Shown here: positions 53,097 through 62,608 of the stretch, piece by piece
How positions within the stretch are numbered: the first letter of the stretch is position 1
Layout of the letters: each line of letters starts with the position of its first letter
Source of the DNA: Pedococcus badiiscoriae
Lineage (GTDB): Bacteria; Actinomycetota; Actinomycetes; Actinomycetales; Dermatophilaceae
DNA length: 64,000 nt
NCBI RefSeq assembly: GCF_013408925.1
Contig: NZ_JACCAB010000001.1
Location: 1,488,001 to 1,552,000, forward strand
Direction: 5' to 3'
Notes under the pieces: generated by a model
Databases searched by the model: none
What the model was told of the DNA's origin: nothing
The model's input: only the letters and a program-made list of their open reading frames with translations
Made by a program: the position numbers and the translations under genes

Positions 53097-54365
53097 TCAG
53101 CGCATCGGGTCGAACGGCTTGAGCTGCTCGACCTGCTTGCCGGTGACCATCGTCTCGGCGAGGAGGCGGCCGGTAACCGGGCCCAGGGTGATGCCCCACA
53201 TGCCGTGACCGCCCGCGGCGAAGACCCGCGGCGACTTCGTGGCACCGATGAGCGGCAGGCCGTCGACGGTGCAGGGGCGCGAACCGACCCACTCGTCCTT
53301 GCGGTTGTCGAGGTCGGCGCCGCGCAGCAGCGGGCGCGCAGCCTCGGCGATGGCGCGGATGCGGCGCTGGTCGAGTGCGGCCTCGGGCTTGCGGAACTCC
53401 ATCATCCCCGCGACGCGCAGCCGGTCACCGATCGGCGTGCAGGCGACCCGCTGGGCCGGGAAGTAGACCGGGCCGTTCGGCACGTGGTCGATCTCGACGG
53501 AGAACGAGTAGCCGCGGCCGGCCTGGACGACGTTCTTGACGCCGAACTGGCGAGCCAGCTTCCCGAGCCAGGCACCCGTCGCGAGGACCGCCGCGTCGAA
53601 CTCCTCGACCGAGCCCTCGGCGGTGGTGACGACGACGCCGGCACCGGTGTCGCGAAGGTCGGCCACGGTCGAGGCGTCCATGATCTTGCCGCCGCGCTCC
53701 CGCACCGAGTCGGCCAACGCGTGGACGTAGCTGCCCGGGTCGATGAACCGCTGGCCCTTGAGCAGGATGGCCGAGCCGATCTCGTCGGACAGGCTCGGCT
53801 CGATGGCGCGAGCCTGGTCACCGGTCAGCGCGTCGAACTCGATGTCCTGGCCGGCGGCGTGGATGTGCTCGATCTCCTCGAGCAGCGTCACCCGCTCGGC
53901 CTCGGTGCGGTACGACGCGAGGAACGACTTCGCCTCGCGGGTCTCGGCCTGCACGCCGCCCTCACGCAGCAGGTCGAAGCTCTCCAGCGACAGGTCGTTG
54001 ACCGGCACGAGCGAGCCCATGGCCTTCTTCCAGGCCTTCATCGTGGAGTTCCGGGTGAAGCCCGTGACGAACTTGAGGAACTTGGGGTCGGCACTCGGCG
54101 GCACGTAGACCGGTGAGGACGGCGACAGCACCGCGCGCAGGCCGTACTTGAGGACGGCAGGCTCGGGCAGCGGCGTCGCGATGCCGGGCGTGAGCCACCC
54201 GGCGTTGCCCCACGACGAACCCGCGGCCACGCCCTCACGGTCCAGGACGGTCACGTCCACCCCGTGCTCCTGGAGGAACCAGGCGGTCGACAGACCGACC
54301 ATGCCGGCGCCGACGACAGCGACGCGCTGGGGGACGGGGAGACCTGCTGCGGTGATGGGAGCCAT
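53097..54365 (-). CDS. dadA: D-amino acid dehydrogenase (DadA-like FAD oxidoreductase)
   Basis: A 422-residue DAO-family flavoprotein: VAVVGAGMVGLSTAWFLQEHG (FAD), SSWGNAGWLTPG, and the ending GHGMWGITLGPVTGRLLAE. DadA oxidises D-amino acids, mainly D-alanine, to 2-oxo acids. It is divergent from a PucR-type regulator gene, with a palindrome between them, so it is probably substrate-induced. Related FAD oxidoreductases (glycine or proline oxidases) are possible. Confidence 0.87.
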   Translation of the reverse strand: MAPITAAGLPVPQRVAVVGAGMVGLSTAWFLQEHGVDVTVLDREGVAAGSSWGNAGWLTPGIATPLPEPAVLKYGLRAVLSPSSPVYVPPSADPKFLKFVTGFTRNSTMKAWKKAMGSLVPVNDLSLESFDLLREGGVQAETREAKSFLASYRTEAERVTLLEEIEHIHAAGQDIEFDALTGDQARAIEPSLSDEIGSAILLKGQRFIDPGSYVHALADSVRERGGKIMDASTVADLRDTGAGVVVTTAEGSVEEFDAAVLATGAWLGKLARQFGVKNVVQAGRGYSFSVEIDHVPNGPVYFPAQRVACTPIGDRLRVAGMMEFRKPEAALDQRRIRAIAEAARPLLRGADLDNRKDEWVGSRPCTVDGLPLIGATKSPRVFAAGGHGMWGITLGPVTGRLLAETMVTGKQVEQLKPFDPMR

Positions 54366-54430
54366 GGTTCGAGCGTGACAGTGCGTGAGGTATGCCGCCT
54401 TGTCCCGACAGCACGAACATCACCGACTGA

Positions 54431-54449
54431 CTTGTGCCCCCGACACAAG
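54431..54449. promoter_or_regulatory. Candidate operator between dadA and the PucR gene
   Basis: CTTGTG, a 7-base spacer, CACAAG: a perfect inverted repeat in the 102-base divergent intergenic region, just upstream of the PucR leaderless promoter. Confidence 0.5.
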
Positions 54450-54467
54450 CACAGGCATGCTGGTCGG

Positions 54468-55991
54468 GTGCTCGCCGTGACCGATCTCGTGGCCACCCTC
54501 GGTGGCCTGCTCGCCCTGGGGGTCGAGCGGGACGGCGCCGAGGTCGACGACCTGACGATCGCCGAACCGGGTCAGGGGATCGTCGGGCAGCCGGGGGACC
54601 TGGTCCTCGGGGTGGGTGTGGAGTCGGCGGAGGCCGCGGCCGACCTGGTGCGCCGTGCTGCGACGGCCGGAGCCGGCGGCGTGGTCCTGCGGCGCAGCAT
54701 CGCCCGGCGCCGCACCGTCCGTGACCGGGCACGCAGGAGCGGGATCGCCCTCGTCGAGCTCGCCGAGCAGGCGTCCTGGGCCCACCTCGTCTGGCTGCTC
54801 CGTGGCGTCATCGACCGGGCGGCGGTCGGACCGGGTCGGCGCGGTGACGCGCCGGTGCAGGACGACCTGTTCGCGCTCGCCGACGCCGCGGCCGCGCTGG
54901 TCGACGCCCCCGTCACGATCGAGGACGCCCAGTCCCGAGTGCTCGCCTACTCCTCACGACAGGACCTCACCGACCCGGCTCGAGTCTCCACCATCGTGGG
55001 CCGCCGGGTGCCCGACGAGGTGCTCGCGAGCCTGCGGGCCCAAGGAGTCTTCCGCCGGCTGGCCCGCTCCGCCGAACCCGTCTTCGTCCCGGCCTCGGGC
55101 GGCACCAAGCCCCGCCTCGTCATCCCGGTGCGTGCGGGTGGTGAGTGGCTGGGCTCGATCTGGGCCGTGGTCGAGGAACGCCCACCCGCCGCCCTCGTCG
55201 GCGAGCTCGTCCAGACCTCCTCGGTGGTCGCCCTGCACCTGCTGCGGCTGCGTGCCCAGGCCGACCTCTCGCGGCGGGTCGCGGCGGACCGCCTGCGCGG
55301 GGTCCTTTCCGGGAACGTCGCGGGCGCCGAGGACTGGCTGCCTCCCGGCCCGTGGCGCGTCGTCGTGCTCGGCGGGGAGGGCGACGCCACCCGCCTGCTC
55401 GACCTGTGGGAGTCCGTCTGCCGCCGGCACGCGTGGAACCAGCCGCTGCTCGCCGACCTCGACGGCCGCGTGTATGCCGTGGTGCGGGATGCCGTCGACG
55501 ACTCGCCGGGCGCCTGGGGCTGGCTGACTGCGGTCGTCGCGCAGGTGGGCGACGAGACCGGGGCGCTGACGGCGCGCGCGGGCCGCACGGCATACGGACC
55601 GGGGGAGCTCCAGCGCTCGCGGGGCGAGGCGCAGGAGGCCGACCGGGTCGTGGACCCGGCGACGGCGGTGGCCACGCACGAGCAGGTGTGGGCCGAGGTC
55701 ACCGTCGCCAGGGCCGCGAGCACGCTGGTGGGAGATCCGCTCGGGCCGATGGAGGTGCTGCGGGACCACGACGCCGAGCACCACAGCGACTACCTGCTGA
55801 CCCTGGCCGCCTGGCTCGACCACCCCGGGGCCCCGACCCGCGCTGCCCACTCGATCCACGTGCACCCCAACACGATGCGCTACCGGATGGCCCGCATCGC
55901 CGACCTCGCCGGTCTCGACCTGGACGACCCGACGGTCCGACTCGCCATCCGCCTCCAGATCGCAGCAGCGGTGGGTCAGTCCACCCAGTAG
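54468..55991 (+). CDS. PucR family transcriptional regulator
   Basis: A 507-residue regulator. An N-terminal PucR-like sensor domain (about 1-120) is followed by a GAF-like/CdaR middle and the C-terminal helix-turn-helix (HSIHVHPNTMRYRMARIADL, about residues 460-480). PucR proteins usually activate nitrogen-compound catabolism. The divergent dadA is the likely target. GTG 54468 has CATGCT six bases upstream; GTG 54477 is an alternative. The stop overlaps the convergent cupin gene by 16 bases. Confidence 0.88.
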   Translation: MLAVTDLVATLGGLLALGVERDGAEVDDLTIAEPGQGIVGQPGDLVLGVGVESAEAAADLVRRAATAGAGGVVLRRSIARRRTVRDRARRSGIALVELAEQASWAHLVWLLRGVIDRAAVGPGRRGDAPVQDDLFALADAAAALVDAPVTIEDAQSRVLAYSSRQDLTDPARVSTIVGRRVPDEVLASLRAQGVFRRLARSAEPVFVPASGGTKPRLVIPVRAGGEWLGSIWAVVEERPPAALVGELVQTSSVVALHLLRLRAQADLSRRVAADRLRGVLSGNVAGAEDWLPPGPWRVVVLGGEGDATRLLDLWESVCRRHAWNQPLLADLDGRVYAVVRDAVDDSPGAWGWLTAVVAQVGDETGALTARAGRTAYGPGELQRSRGEAQEADRVVDPATAVATHEQVWAEVTVARAASTLVGDPLGPMEVLRDHDAEHHSDYLLTLAAWLDHPGAPTRAAHSIHVHPNTMRYRMARIADLAGLDLDDPTVRLAIRLQIAAAVGQSTQ

Positions 55992-56464
55992 TTGTCGTGG
56001 TGCCGCATGAACTCGTCGCGCTCCTGGGCGCTCATGGTCTCGCCGGCCGCGACGCGGGCCAGGCCCTCGAAGTAGGCCTCGCGGGGTGCGCCCGGCGCGA
56101 AGTGCAGCAACATCGAGGCGGGGCCCCACTCGTTGCGGAAGCCGTGCAGCCCACCGGGCGGGACGTGCACGTAGTCGCCCGGGCGGCTGCGGTTCCACCT
56201 CTTCCCGTCGAAGATGCTGACCTCGCCGGACAGGACGTAGAACGACTCGGCCAGGGTCTTGTGGAAGTGCGCATCCGGACCGCTGGGCGGGCCGGCGAAC
56301 TCCCACCGGTAGAGGCCGAACAGGCCGCCCGTCGACTCACCGGTCGAGAGGTAGTGGACCCGGTTTCCGTTGGGGTACAAGACATCTGGCGCGCTGTCGG
56401 CCAGACGGACAGTGGCACTGACCTCGCCGCTGATGCCGTCGTAGAGGGGCGGTGGATAGCTCAT
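55976..56464 (-). CDS. Cupin domain protein
   Basis: A 162-residue single-cupin protein. Motif 1 is HFHKTLAESFYVLSGEVSIF and motif 2 PGDYVHVPPGGLHGF, with the metal-binding His/Glu set. Its enzyme activity, if any, is unknown. ATG 56464 has CAGGAT seven bases upstream (leaderless); ATG 56473 is possible. It is convergent with the PucR gene. Confidence 0.88.
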   Translation of the reverse strand: MSYPPPLYDGISGEVSATVRLADSAPDVLYPNGNRVHYLSTGESTGGLFGLYRWEFAGPPSGPDAHFHKTLAESFYVLSGEVSIFDGKRWNRSRPGDYVHVPPGGLHGFRNEWGPASMLLHFAPGAPREAYFEGLARVAAGETMSAQERDEFMRHHDNYWVD

Positions 56465-56576
56465 ACCGGCCATCCTGCCTGACCCTCGCAGCCGGTCAAT
56501 TGGGGCTTCGCAGGACAACCCTCACGAGCGGTACCTCTTGCGCTAATCGCCTGACGCTGGCATGGTCGTTCTCAGA

Positions 56577-56590
56577 TGTAAGCGCTTTCA
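56577..56590. promoter_or_regulatory. LacI-type operator
   Basis: TGTAAGCGCTTTCA has the central AAGCGCTT of LacI/CcpA-type operators. It begins 31 bases before the LacI start, so the repressor probably controls itself. No second good copy was seen before the binding-protein gene. Confidence 0.8.
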
Positions 56591-56607
56591 ACGAGGAAGG
56601 CAGACCT

Positions 56608-57636
56608 GTGGCGACCGGCCAGACACCCACCAGCGGGACGACGATCTACTCCGTCGCCGAGCGTGCTGGCGTCTCCATCGCCTCTGTCTCCCGGGTCCTC
56701 CAGGGCTCGACGGCAGTCTCCGAGAAGACCCGTCGGCGGGTCCTCGAGGCGGCCGACGAGCTCAGGTACGTGCCCCTCGCCGCCGCCCGCAGCCTCGCGG
56801 TCCGCCATCACGAAGCCCACGGCCTGGTCCTCCCCGAGCTGTCCGGTCCCTACTACTCCGAGCTGCTGATGGGCTTCGAGTCCCGCGCCGCCGAGCTCGG
56901 GCAGAGCGTCGTGCTGATGCTGGCCGAGGGCAAGCACGACCTCGTCCGCGCCGTCCGCAAGCTGGCGACCCGCGTCGACGGCCTGGCCATGTTGGGCTCC
57001 GCGGCCATCCCGGAGGACACCGTCACGGCGCTGCACGGCTCCAAACCCGTTGTCCTCATTGCCGGTGACCCCCGTCCCGACGTCGACAGCGTCACCTCGG
57101 AGAACACCGGGAGCGCCGCCGAGATCACCAGTCACGTGCTGAGGCACGGTCGCACCCAGGTCCTGTTCCTCGGCGACCCGGCCTCCGGCCCCGACGTCCG
57201 AGACCGGTATGCCGGCTTCGTCGCCGCCCACGAGTCGGCTCGCCGCGTCGCCGCCGAGCCGGTGCGGATCCCCTTGCGGGAGCGCGACGGCACCGCTTTC
57301 GCCGAGCGGATGCTGGCCGGGGACCTGTCGGCCGACGCCCTCGTCTGCGCGAACGACGAGCTCGCCCTTGCCGTGATGAAGCGACTGCGCGAGGGCGGCA
57401 GAACTGTCCCCGGCGATCTGGCCATCGTCGGCTGGGACGACGTCATGACGGCTCGGTACGTGGAGCCGGGCCTGACCACCGTGCGCCAGCCCGTCCGCGA
57501 GCTCGGCGCGATCGCCTCCGACCGGCTGCACCAGCGCATCACGGGGGCAGTCGTCGGAGTGGAGCCACAGGTCATCCCGACCAGCGTGGTGATCCGGTCG
57601 TCCTGCGGCTGCCCGCCCCGAGCAGACCCCGGCTGA
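56608..57636 (+). CDS. LacI family transcriptional repressor
   Basis: A 342-residue LacI-type regulator. The helix-turn-helix (13-33, IYSVAERAGVSIASVSRVLQG minus its last residue) and hinge (LRYVPLAAARSLAV) precede a periplasmic-binding-like sugar domain (LVLPELSGPYYSELLMGFE, VGWDDVMTARYVEPGLTTV). It likely senses the sugar imported by the ABC system encoded next. GTG 56608 has AGGAAGG seven bases upstream, and the operator sits in its leader. Confidence 0.93.
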   Translation: MATGQTPTSGTTIYSVAERAGVSIASVSRVLQGSTAVSEKTRRRVLEAADELRYVPLAAARSLAVRHHEAHGLVLPELSGPYYSELLMGFESRAAELGQSVVLMLAEGKHDLVRAVRKLATRVDGLAMLGSAAIPEDTVTALHGSKPVVLIAGDPRPDVDSVTSENTGSAAEITSHVLRHGRTQVLFLGDPASGPDVRDRYAGFVAAHESARRVAAEPVRIPLRERDGTAFAERMLAGDLSADALVCANDELALAVMKRLREGGRTVPGDLAIVGWDDVMTARYVEPGLTTVRQPVRELGAIASDRLHQRITGAVVGVEPQVIPTSVVIRSSCGCPPRADPG

Positions 57637-57721
57637 GCCGGCCGCGCGGCACCCCTGACCGGACGCCGCACCGACGCACAACTGCTGTTTCACCTGTTCC
57701 CCGATGAAAGAGAGAAACCCG

Positions 57722-58999
57722 ATGAGACGCACCTCCGCCGTGGCGGTCGCGACGATCGCCGCCACCGCGCTGACCCTGACGGCCTGCGGCCGTGGTGGCA
57801 GTGGTTCGACAGCAAGCGAGACAGGGAAGAACGTCGGCTCTGGCAAGGCCACCGGCACCATCACCGTCTGGGCGATGGGTGCGGAGGGCGACAAGCTCCC
57901 CACGCTGGCCAAGGAGTTCGAGGCCGCCAACCCCGGCGCCAAGGTCAACGTGACCGCGATCCCCTGGGACGCGGCCTACCAGAAGTTCACGACCGCCATC
58001 ACGGCCGGCACGACGCCGGATGCCGCGATGGTCGGCACCACCTGGATGGGTGAGTTCGCCGGCAACGACGCGCTCGACCCGACGCCCCCGTCGATCGACA
58101 AGTCCGCGTTCTACGACGGCGCGCAGAAGTCGACCGAGGTGAAGGGCACCTCCTTCGGTGTCCCGTGGTACGTCGAGACGCGTCTCGTCTACTACCGCAA
58201 GGACCTCGCCGCGAAGGCCGGGATCACCACGCCCCCGACCGACTGGGCCGGCCTGAAGGCGATGGCCAAGGCGATGCAGACCAAGGCCGGGGCCAAGTGG
58301 GGCATGGGGTTCCAGGCCGGTGGCCAGGGCTCCTGGCAGTCGATCATGCCGTTCGCGTGGTCGAACGGCGCCGACCTCACCAAGAACGGCGGCAAGGGAT
58401 ACAACTTCGACAGCCCGCAGGTCCTCGACGCCGTGAAGTACTACCAGAGCTACTTCACCGACGGCATCTCGAACAAGGCCGCTCCGGCCACGCCGACGAC
58501 CGAGCCCGACTTCGTCAGCGGCAAGGTGCCGATGTTCATCTCCGGCCCGTGGGAGATGTCGGCCGTGGAGAAGGTCGGTGGCGCCGGCTTCAAGGACAAG
58601 TACGACGTCATGCAGGTGCCCGCCAAGGTCAAGTCGTCGTCGTTCGTCGGCGGCTCCGACCTCGTGGTCTTCAAGAAGTCCAAGCAGCGCGACACCGCCT
58701 GGAAGTTCATCCAGTGGCTGAGCGACCCCAAGACCCAGGTCAAGTGGTACCAGTCCTCGACCGACCTCCCGGCAGTCAAGTCCGCCTGGCAGGACCCGGC
58801 CATCAGCGCCGACACCAAGCTCGCCACCTTCGGCAAGCAGCTCGAAACCGCCCAGGCCCCGCCGAGCTTCCCCTCGTGGGAGCAGGTCATCGCCAGCTTC
58901 GACACGGAGATGGAGAAGGTCACCAAGCAGGGCGCCGACCCGGCTGCTGCCCTCAAGACGGTGCAGCAGCAGGCTGACTCGATCGGCACCGGCCAGTAG
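57722..58999 (+). CDS. ABC sugar transporter substrate-binding lipoprotein
   Basis: A 425-residue family 1 binding protein with a lipoprotein signal (LTAC, Cys22). The solute-binding fold follows: GTITVWAMGAEGDKLPTLAKEFEAA (cut by the mature start), SFGVPWYVETRLVYYRKDL and KVPMFISGPWEMSAVEK. It captures an oligosaccharide outside the membrane. ATG 57722 has GAGAGAAA upstream; ATG 57704 is less likely. The gene is 86 bases after LacI and two bases before the permease. Confidence 0.93.
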   Translation: MRRTSAVAVATIAATALTLTACGRGGSGSTASETGKNVGSGKATGTITVWAMGAEGDKLPTLAKEFEAANPGAKVNVTAIPWDAAYQKFTTAITAGTTPDAAMVGTTWMGEFAGNDALDPTPPSIDKSAFYDGAQKSTEVKGTSFGVPWYVETRLVYYRKDLAAKAGITTPPTDWAGLKAMAKAMQTKAGAKWGMGFQAGGQGSWQSIMPFAWSNGADLTKNGGKGYNFDSPQVLDAVKYYQSYFTDGISNKAAPATPTTEPDFVSGKVPMFISGPWEMSAVEKVGGAGFKDKYDVMQVPAKVKSSSFVGGSDLVVFKKSKQRDTAWKFIQWLSDPKTQVKWYQSSTDLPAVKSAWQDPAISADTKLATFGKQLETAQAPPSFPSWEQVIASFDTEMEKVTKQGADPAAALKTVQQQADSIGTGQ

Positions 59000-59001
59000 C
59001 C

Positions 59002-59958
59002 ATGGCCACCACCACCGAGGTGACCCCGCGCGGGGAGACGGGCCACACCAGCCCGTCCCCCCGCCGGGGAGGCGCCGGGATGCGAGCCGTGCGGGAGGGG
59101 CGGGCCGCGTGGACGCTCGCCCTGCCGTTCTGCCTGTTGTTCCTGGTCTTCACCGCGTGGCCGGTGCTCCAGTCGCTCTTCATGAGCTTCACGGACACCA
59201 AGTCCCGCGACCTGAGGAGCCCGTTCTCGGTCAACGTGGTGGGCTTCGACAACTTCACGAAGGCCTTCGCCGACCCGGTCTTCCGCAAGGCGGCCCTCAA
59301 CACCGCCTACTTCGTGCTGATCGGCATGCCCCTCACGCTCGGGATCGCCCTGGCGGCGGCGGTGGCGCTGGACAAGGGGATCACCCGGTTCCGGTCGGCC
59401 TTCCGCCTCGGCTTCTACCTCCCCGTGATCACCTCGATCGTGGCGGTGGCCGTGGTCTGGCGGTTCCTCCTCCAGCAGGACTTCGGCCTCATCAACACGG
59501 TGCTCGGCTGGGTCGGCATCCCCGGGCCCAACTGGCTCGGCGACCCGAACTGGGCGATGCCCGGCCTGATCCTGATGGCCTCCTGGCGCAACTTCGGCAC
59601 GGCCATGATCATCTTCCTGGCGGGCCTGCAGGGCGTGCCCTGGGTGCTCCACGAGGCCGCCGCGATCGATGGTGCCGGTGCGTGGCAACGGTTCCGGCAC
59701 ATCACGCTGCCGATGCTGCGGCCGACGATGCTCTTCGTGTCGGTCACGACGTCGATCGGCTACCTCCAGTTCTTCGAGGAGCCGTTCGTGATGACCAGCG
59801 GAGGTCCGCTCAACAGCACCATCTCGATGTCCATGTACACCTACAAGCAGTTCGGCTTCGGCAACTACGGCTATGCGGCCTCGATGAGCTACATCATCTT
59901 CGTCGTCATCGCGATCGTGGCTGCCATCCAGTTCCGCCTGCTGCGTGACAACACGTGA
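59002..59958 (+). CDS. ABC sugar transporter permease (MalF-like)
   Basis: A 318-residue permease with six helices; the EAA loop EAAAIDGAGAWQRFRHI near residue 220 docks to the ATPase. The 25-residue N-terminus is cytoplasmic. It overlaps neither neighbour and starts three bases after the binding-protein stop. No ATPase gene is in view, so a shared MsiK-type ATPase elsewhere is likely, as is common in actinobacteria. Confidence 0.94.
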   Translation: MATTTEVTPRGETGHTSPSPRRGGAGMRAVREGRAAWTLALPFCLLFLVFTAWPVLQSLFMSFTDTKSRDLRSPFSVNVVGFDNFTKAFADPVFRKAALNTAYFVLIGMPLTLGIALAAAVALDKGITRFRSAFRLGFYLPVITSIVAVAVVWRFLLQQDFGLINTVLGWVGIPGPNWLGDPNWAMPGLILMASWRNFGTAMIIFLAGLQGVPWVLHEAAAIDGAGAWQRFRHITLPMLRPTMLFVSVTTSIGYLQFFEEPFVMTSGGPLNSTISMSMYTYKQFGFGNYGYAASMSYIIFVVIAIVAAIQFRLLRDNT

Positions 59959-59965
59959 GGTCGTC

Positions 59966-60790
59966 ATGAGTGCACACACCCGCGGCCGTTGGTGGCTCTA
60001 CGCCCTGCTGACCGTCATGCTGGTCGCCGTCGTCGCTCCGTTCGCCTGGATGGTCCTGGGCAGCTTCAAGACCCAGGGCGAGCTGCTCCAGAACCCCCCG
60101 ACCTGGTGGCCCCAGACGGCGACCCTGGACAACTACACCCAGCTGTTCTCCCGACTGAACTTCAAGCAGTACTTCTTCAACTCGACGGTCGTGGCAGTCG
60201 CCGTGACTGCGGGCAACCTGCTCTTCTGCTCGATGCTCGGCTACGCGTTGGCGATGCTGAGCTTCAAGGGCAAGAAGGCGCTGTTCGGCGTGGTCATGGC
60301 AACGCTGATGATCCCGGGCGTCGTGACGTTCGTGCCCTTGTTCGTCCTCGTGGCCAACATCGGTCTGATCGACAGCCTGCCCGGACTGATCCTGCCGTTC
60401 CTGGTGACGCCGTTCGGGGTCTTCCTCATGCGGCAGTTCTTCCTGGGCCTGCCGCGCGACCTGCTCGACGCGGGACGCGTGGACGGGGCAGGTGAGCTGC
60501 GCATCTTCACGCGGATCTTCCTGCCGCTGGCCGGGCCCGCCCTGGCCACGTTGGGGATCCTCACTTTCCTCGGCAGCTGGAACAACTTCCTGTGGCCGCT
60601 GGTCGTGGCCCAGCAGGAGCAGCACTACACGCTGCCGGTGGCGCTCGCGCTCTACTCCACCGGCCAGAACTCCACCCAGTACGGGCTCCTGCTCGCCGGC
60701 GCCACCGTCGTGGTCGTGCCCGTGCTGCTCGTCTTCCTCGTCTTCCAGCGTCGCTTCATCGAAGGGATCGCGACGACCGGCATCAAGTGA
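59966..60790 (+). CDS. ABC sugar transporter permease (MalG-like)
   Basis: A 274-residue partner permease. Six helices are visible, with PFAWMVLGSFKTQGELL at the start and the EAA loop LLDAGRVDGAGELRIFTRI. ATG 59966 has TGAGG five bases upstream; an upstream start at 59945 would overlap the MalF-like gene. It is followed 81 bases later by the exported glucanase gene. Confidence 0.94.
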   Translation: MSAHTRGRWWLYALLTVMLVAVVAPFAWMVLGSFKTQGELLQNPPTWWPQTATLDNYTQLFSRLNFKQYFFNSTVVAVAVTAGNLLFCSMLGYALAMLSFKGKKALFGVVMATLMIPGVVTFVPLFVLVANIGLIDSLPGLILPFLVTPFGVFLMRQFFLGLPRDLLDAGRVDGAGELRIFTRIFLPLAGPALATLGILTFLGSWNNFLWPLVVAQQEQHYTLPVALALYSTGQNSTQYGLLLAGATVVVVPVLLVFLVFQRRFIEGIATTGIK

Positions 60791-60871
60791 CCGATCACGA
60801 AACCGCCGTAGCCGGCAGCACGACGCACCACTCGCCGGCGCAGGACCCACACCCTGATTGGAGCCTCACCC

Positions 60872-62485
60872 ATGGCCAGCACCTCCTCCCTCACCCTGCC
60901 CAGCCCCTCCCGCAGGCAGCTGCTCGTCGGAGCCACCGCCGTGGCCGCGACCGGCTTCACGGCCAGCCGCGCCTCGTCCGCGGCGTCTGCCGCACCGGCA
61001 CACCTCCGTCCTGGCAGCGCGTACGCCGCGCGGTCGGCTCGGCTGCACACCTGGGCCGCCGACACGTGGCACAGCCTCGTCGCCATGACCGACGAGAAGA
61101 CCGGTCTTCCCGGGGACAACATCCCGGAGTCCCTGGCTGCGAAGGACCGCTCGGGCTACACCTCCCCGACCAACATCGGCGGCTACATGTGGTCCACCGT
61201 GGTCGCCCGGGAGCTCGGGATCATCTCCAGGGGTGAGTGCACCCGGCGCCTTGTCCAGACGCTGCACACGTTGCTGCGCATGAAGCACCACACCCCGAGC
61301 GGCATGTACTACAACTGGTACGACGAGGCGAGCGGCGACGTCATCACGAAGTGGCCCACCGACGGCAACCGCGTCTACCCGTTCCTGTCGAGCGTGGACA
61401 ACGGCTGGCTCGGGGCGGCCCTGCGGGTCGTCATGACGTCCGACCGGGGCGCGGCGCCGCTGGCCAGTCGGTTGTTCGGCCGGATGCGCTGGGACATGTT
61501 CTACGACGCCGACACCTCCCACCCGGGGGTGCGACCCGGTGGGCTCATCCACGGTGGCTTCTACGACGCGCCGCCGCCGCCCGGGTTCTCCGGCTACACG
61601 GGCAACCACATCGGCATCGGGCCGGACGTCTGGTACACCAACCACCACTACGACACCACGGTGTCCGAGACCCGGATCACCTCCTACCTCGGGATCCTGA
61701 CCGGGCAGATTCCGGCCAAGCAGTACTTCGCCATGTGGCGGACCTTCCCCGACACCTGTGACTGGTCCTGGCCGGAGAGCAAGCCCGTGGGCCAGCACCG
61801 GAGCTACCTGGGGATCGACGTCTTCGAGGGTGCCTACACCTACCGTGGCATGAACATCGTGCCCGGCTGGGGTGGCAGCATGTTCGAGGAGCTCATGCCC
61901 GACATGTTCGTCCCGGAGTCGAGCTGGGCGCCGCGGTCGTGGGGGCTGAACCACCCGCTGCACGTCCGCGCCCAGCGCGAGCACGGGCTCCTCGAGGCGG
62001 GGTACGGCTACTGGGGCTTCTCGCCGGCCAGTGACCCGTTCGCCAACTACCGTGAGTACGGCCTCGACCAGCTGGGCATGAACCCCGACGGGTACTTCTC
62101 CGACCGGGAGAAGACCAACGTCGACGCAGGTTTCGGAGAGTGTCGTGCCGGGACGAACCCGCACCCCACCTTCGGCGACGGTGTCGTGACCCCCCATGCG
62201 TCCTTCCTCGCGATGATGCACGAGCCCGACACCGCCTTCGCCAACCTGGCGCAGATCCAACACGAGCTCAAGGCCTACGGCGCGGGTGGCTTCTTCGACG
62301 CGGTCGCCGTGCGATCCGGCACCATCGCGCGTCGGTACCTCTCGCTCGACCAGGCGATGGTGATGGGCTCCATCGGAAATGTGCTGTCGGACAACGTGAT
62401 TCGTCGCGCGTTCAGCACTCCCGCCGTGGAGCGCGCCATCCGTCCCGTCATCGGTATGGAAGAGTTCAGCGCAGGCATCGCCTAG
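60872..62485 (+). CDS. Tat-exported glucoamylase-family (PF10091, GH144-like) glycosidase
   Basis: A 537-residue protein with a twin-arginine signal (SRRQLLVGA, Arg14-Arg15). The mature part resembles PF10091: NIGGYMWSTVVARELGI, SSVDNGWLGAALRV, GWGGSMFEELMPDMFVPE, GYGYWGFSPASDPFANY and VVTPHASFLAMMHEP. Characterised relatives (GH144) are endo-beta-1,2-glucanases, and the same module occurs in cyclic beta-1,2-glucan synthases. It would cut extracellular glucan to oligosaccharides for the ABC importer. Catalytic residues were not assigned by eye. The start has no strong ribosome site. Confidence 0.75.
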   Translation: MASTSSLTLPSPSRRQLLVGATAVAATGFTASRASSAASAAPAHLRPGSAYAARSARLHTWAADTWHSLVAMTDEKTGLPGDNIPESLAAKDRSGYTSPTNIGGYMWSTVVARELGIISRGECTRRLVQTLHTLLRMKHHTPSGMYYNWYDEASGDVITKWPTDGNRVYPFLSSVDNGWLGAALRVVMTSDRGAAPLASRLFGRMRWDMFYDADTSHPGVRPGGLIHGGFYDAPPPPGFSGYTGNHIGIGPDVWYTNHHYDTTVSETRITSYLGILTGQIPAKQYFAMWRTFPDTCDWSWPESKPVGQHRSYLGIDVFEGAYTYRGMNIVPGWGGSMFEELMPDMFVPESSWAPRSWGLNHPLHVRAQREHGLLEAGYGYWGFSPASDPFANYREYGLDQLGMNPDGYFSDREKTNVDAGFGECRAGTNPHPTFGDGVVTPHASFLAMMHEPDTAFANLAQIQHELKAYGAGGFFDAVAVRSGTIARRYLSLDQAMVMGSIGNVLSDNVIRRAFSTPAVERAIRPVIGMEEFSAGIA

Positions 62486-62496
62486 CCGACCCCCGT

Positions 62497-62545
62497 CGTC
62501 GTGTGCCCCCGGGCGCCCTCCTGGAGGGCCCCGGGGGGCACGACG
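62497..62545 (+). terminator. Long hairpin between the glucanase and GH3 genes
   Basis: Two stems, CGTCGTG...CACGACG and a GC-rich inner arm ending GCCCTCC/GGAGGGC, with small bulges. No U-tract follows. It lies within the operon, so it may reduce GH3 expression or protect the upstream mRNA. Confidence 0.5.
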
Positions 62546-62608
62546 CCGGACACCGACGGACCCCGCGACAGACCCCAGCGACAGATACGACCGAGAGGAC
62601 CCGACCCC

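Noticed and set aside
57686..57700. TGTTTCACCTGTTCC resembling a parS site
   Set aside because: Only the left half matches parS (TGTTTCACGTGAAACA); the right half is not complementary, and it lies in the leader of a sugar-binding protein gene.
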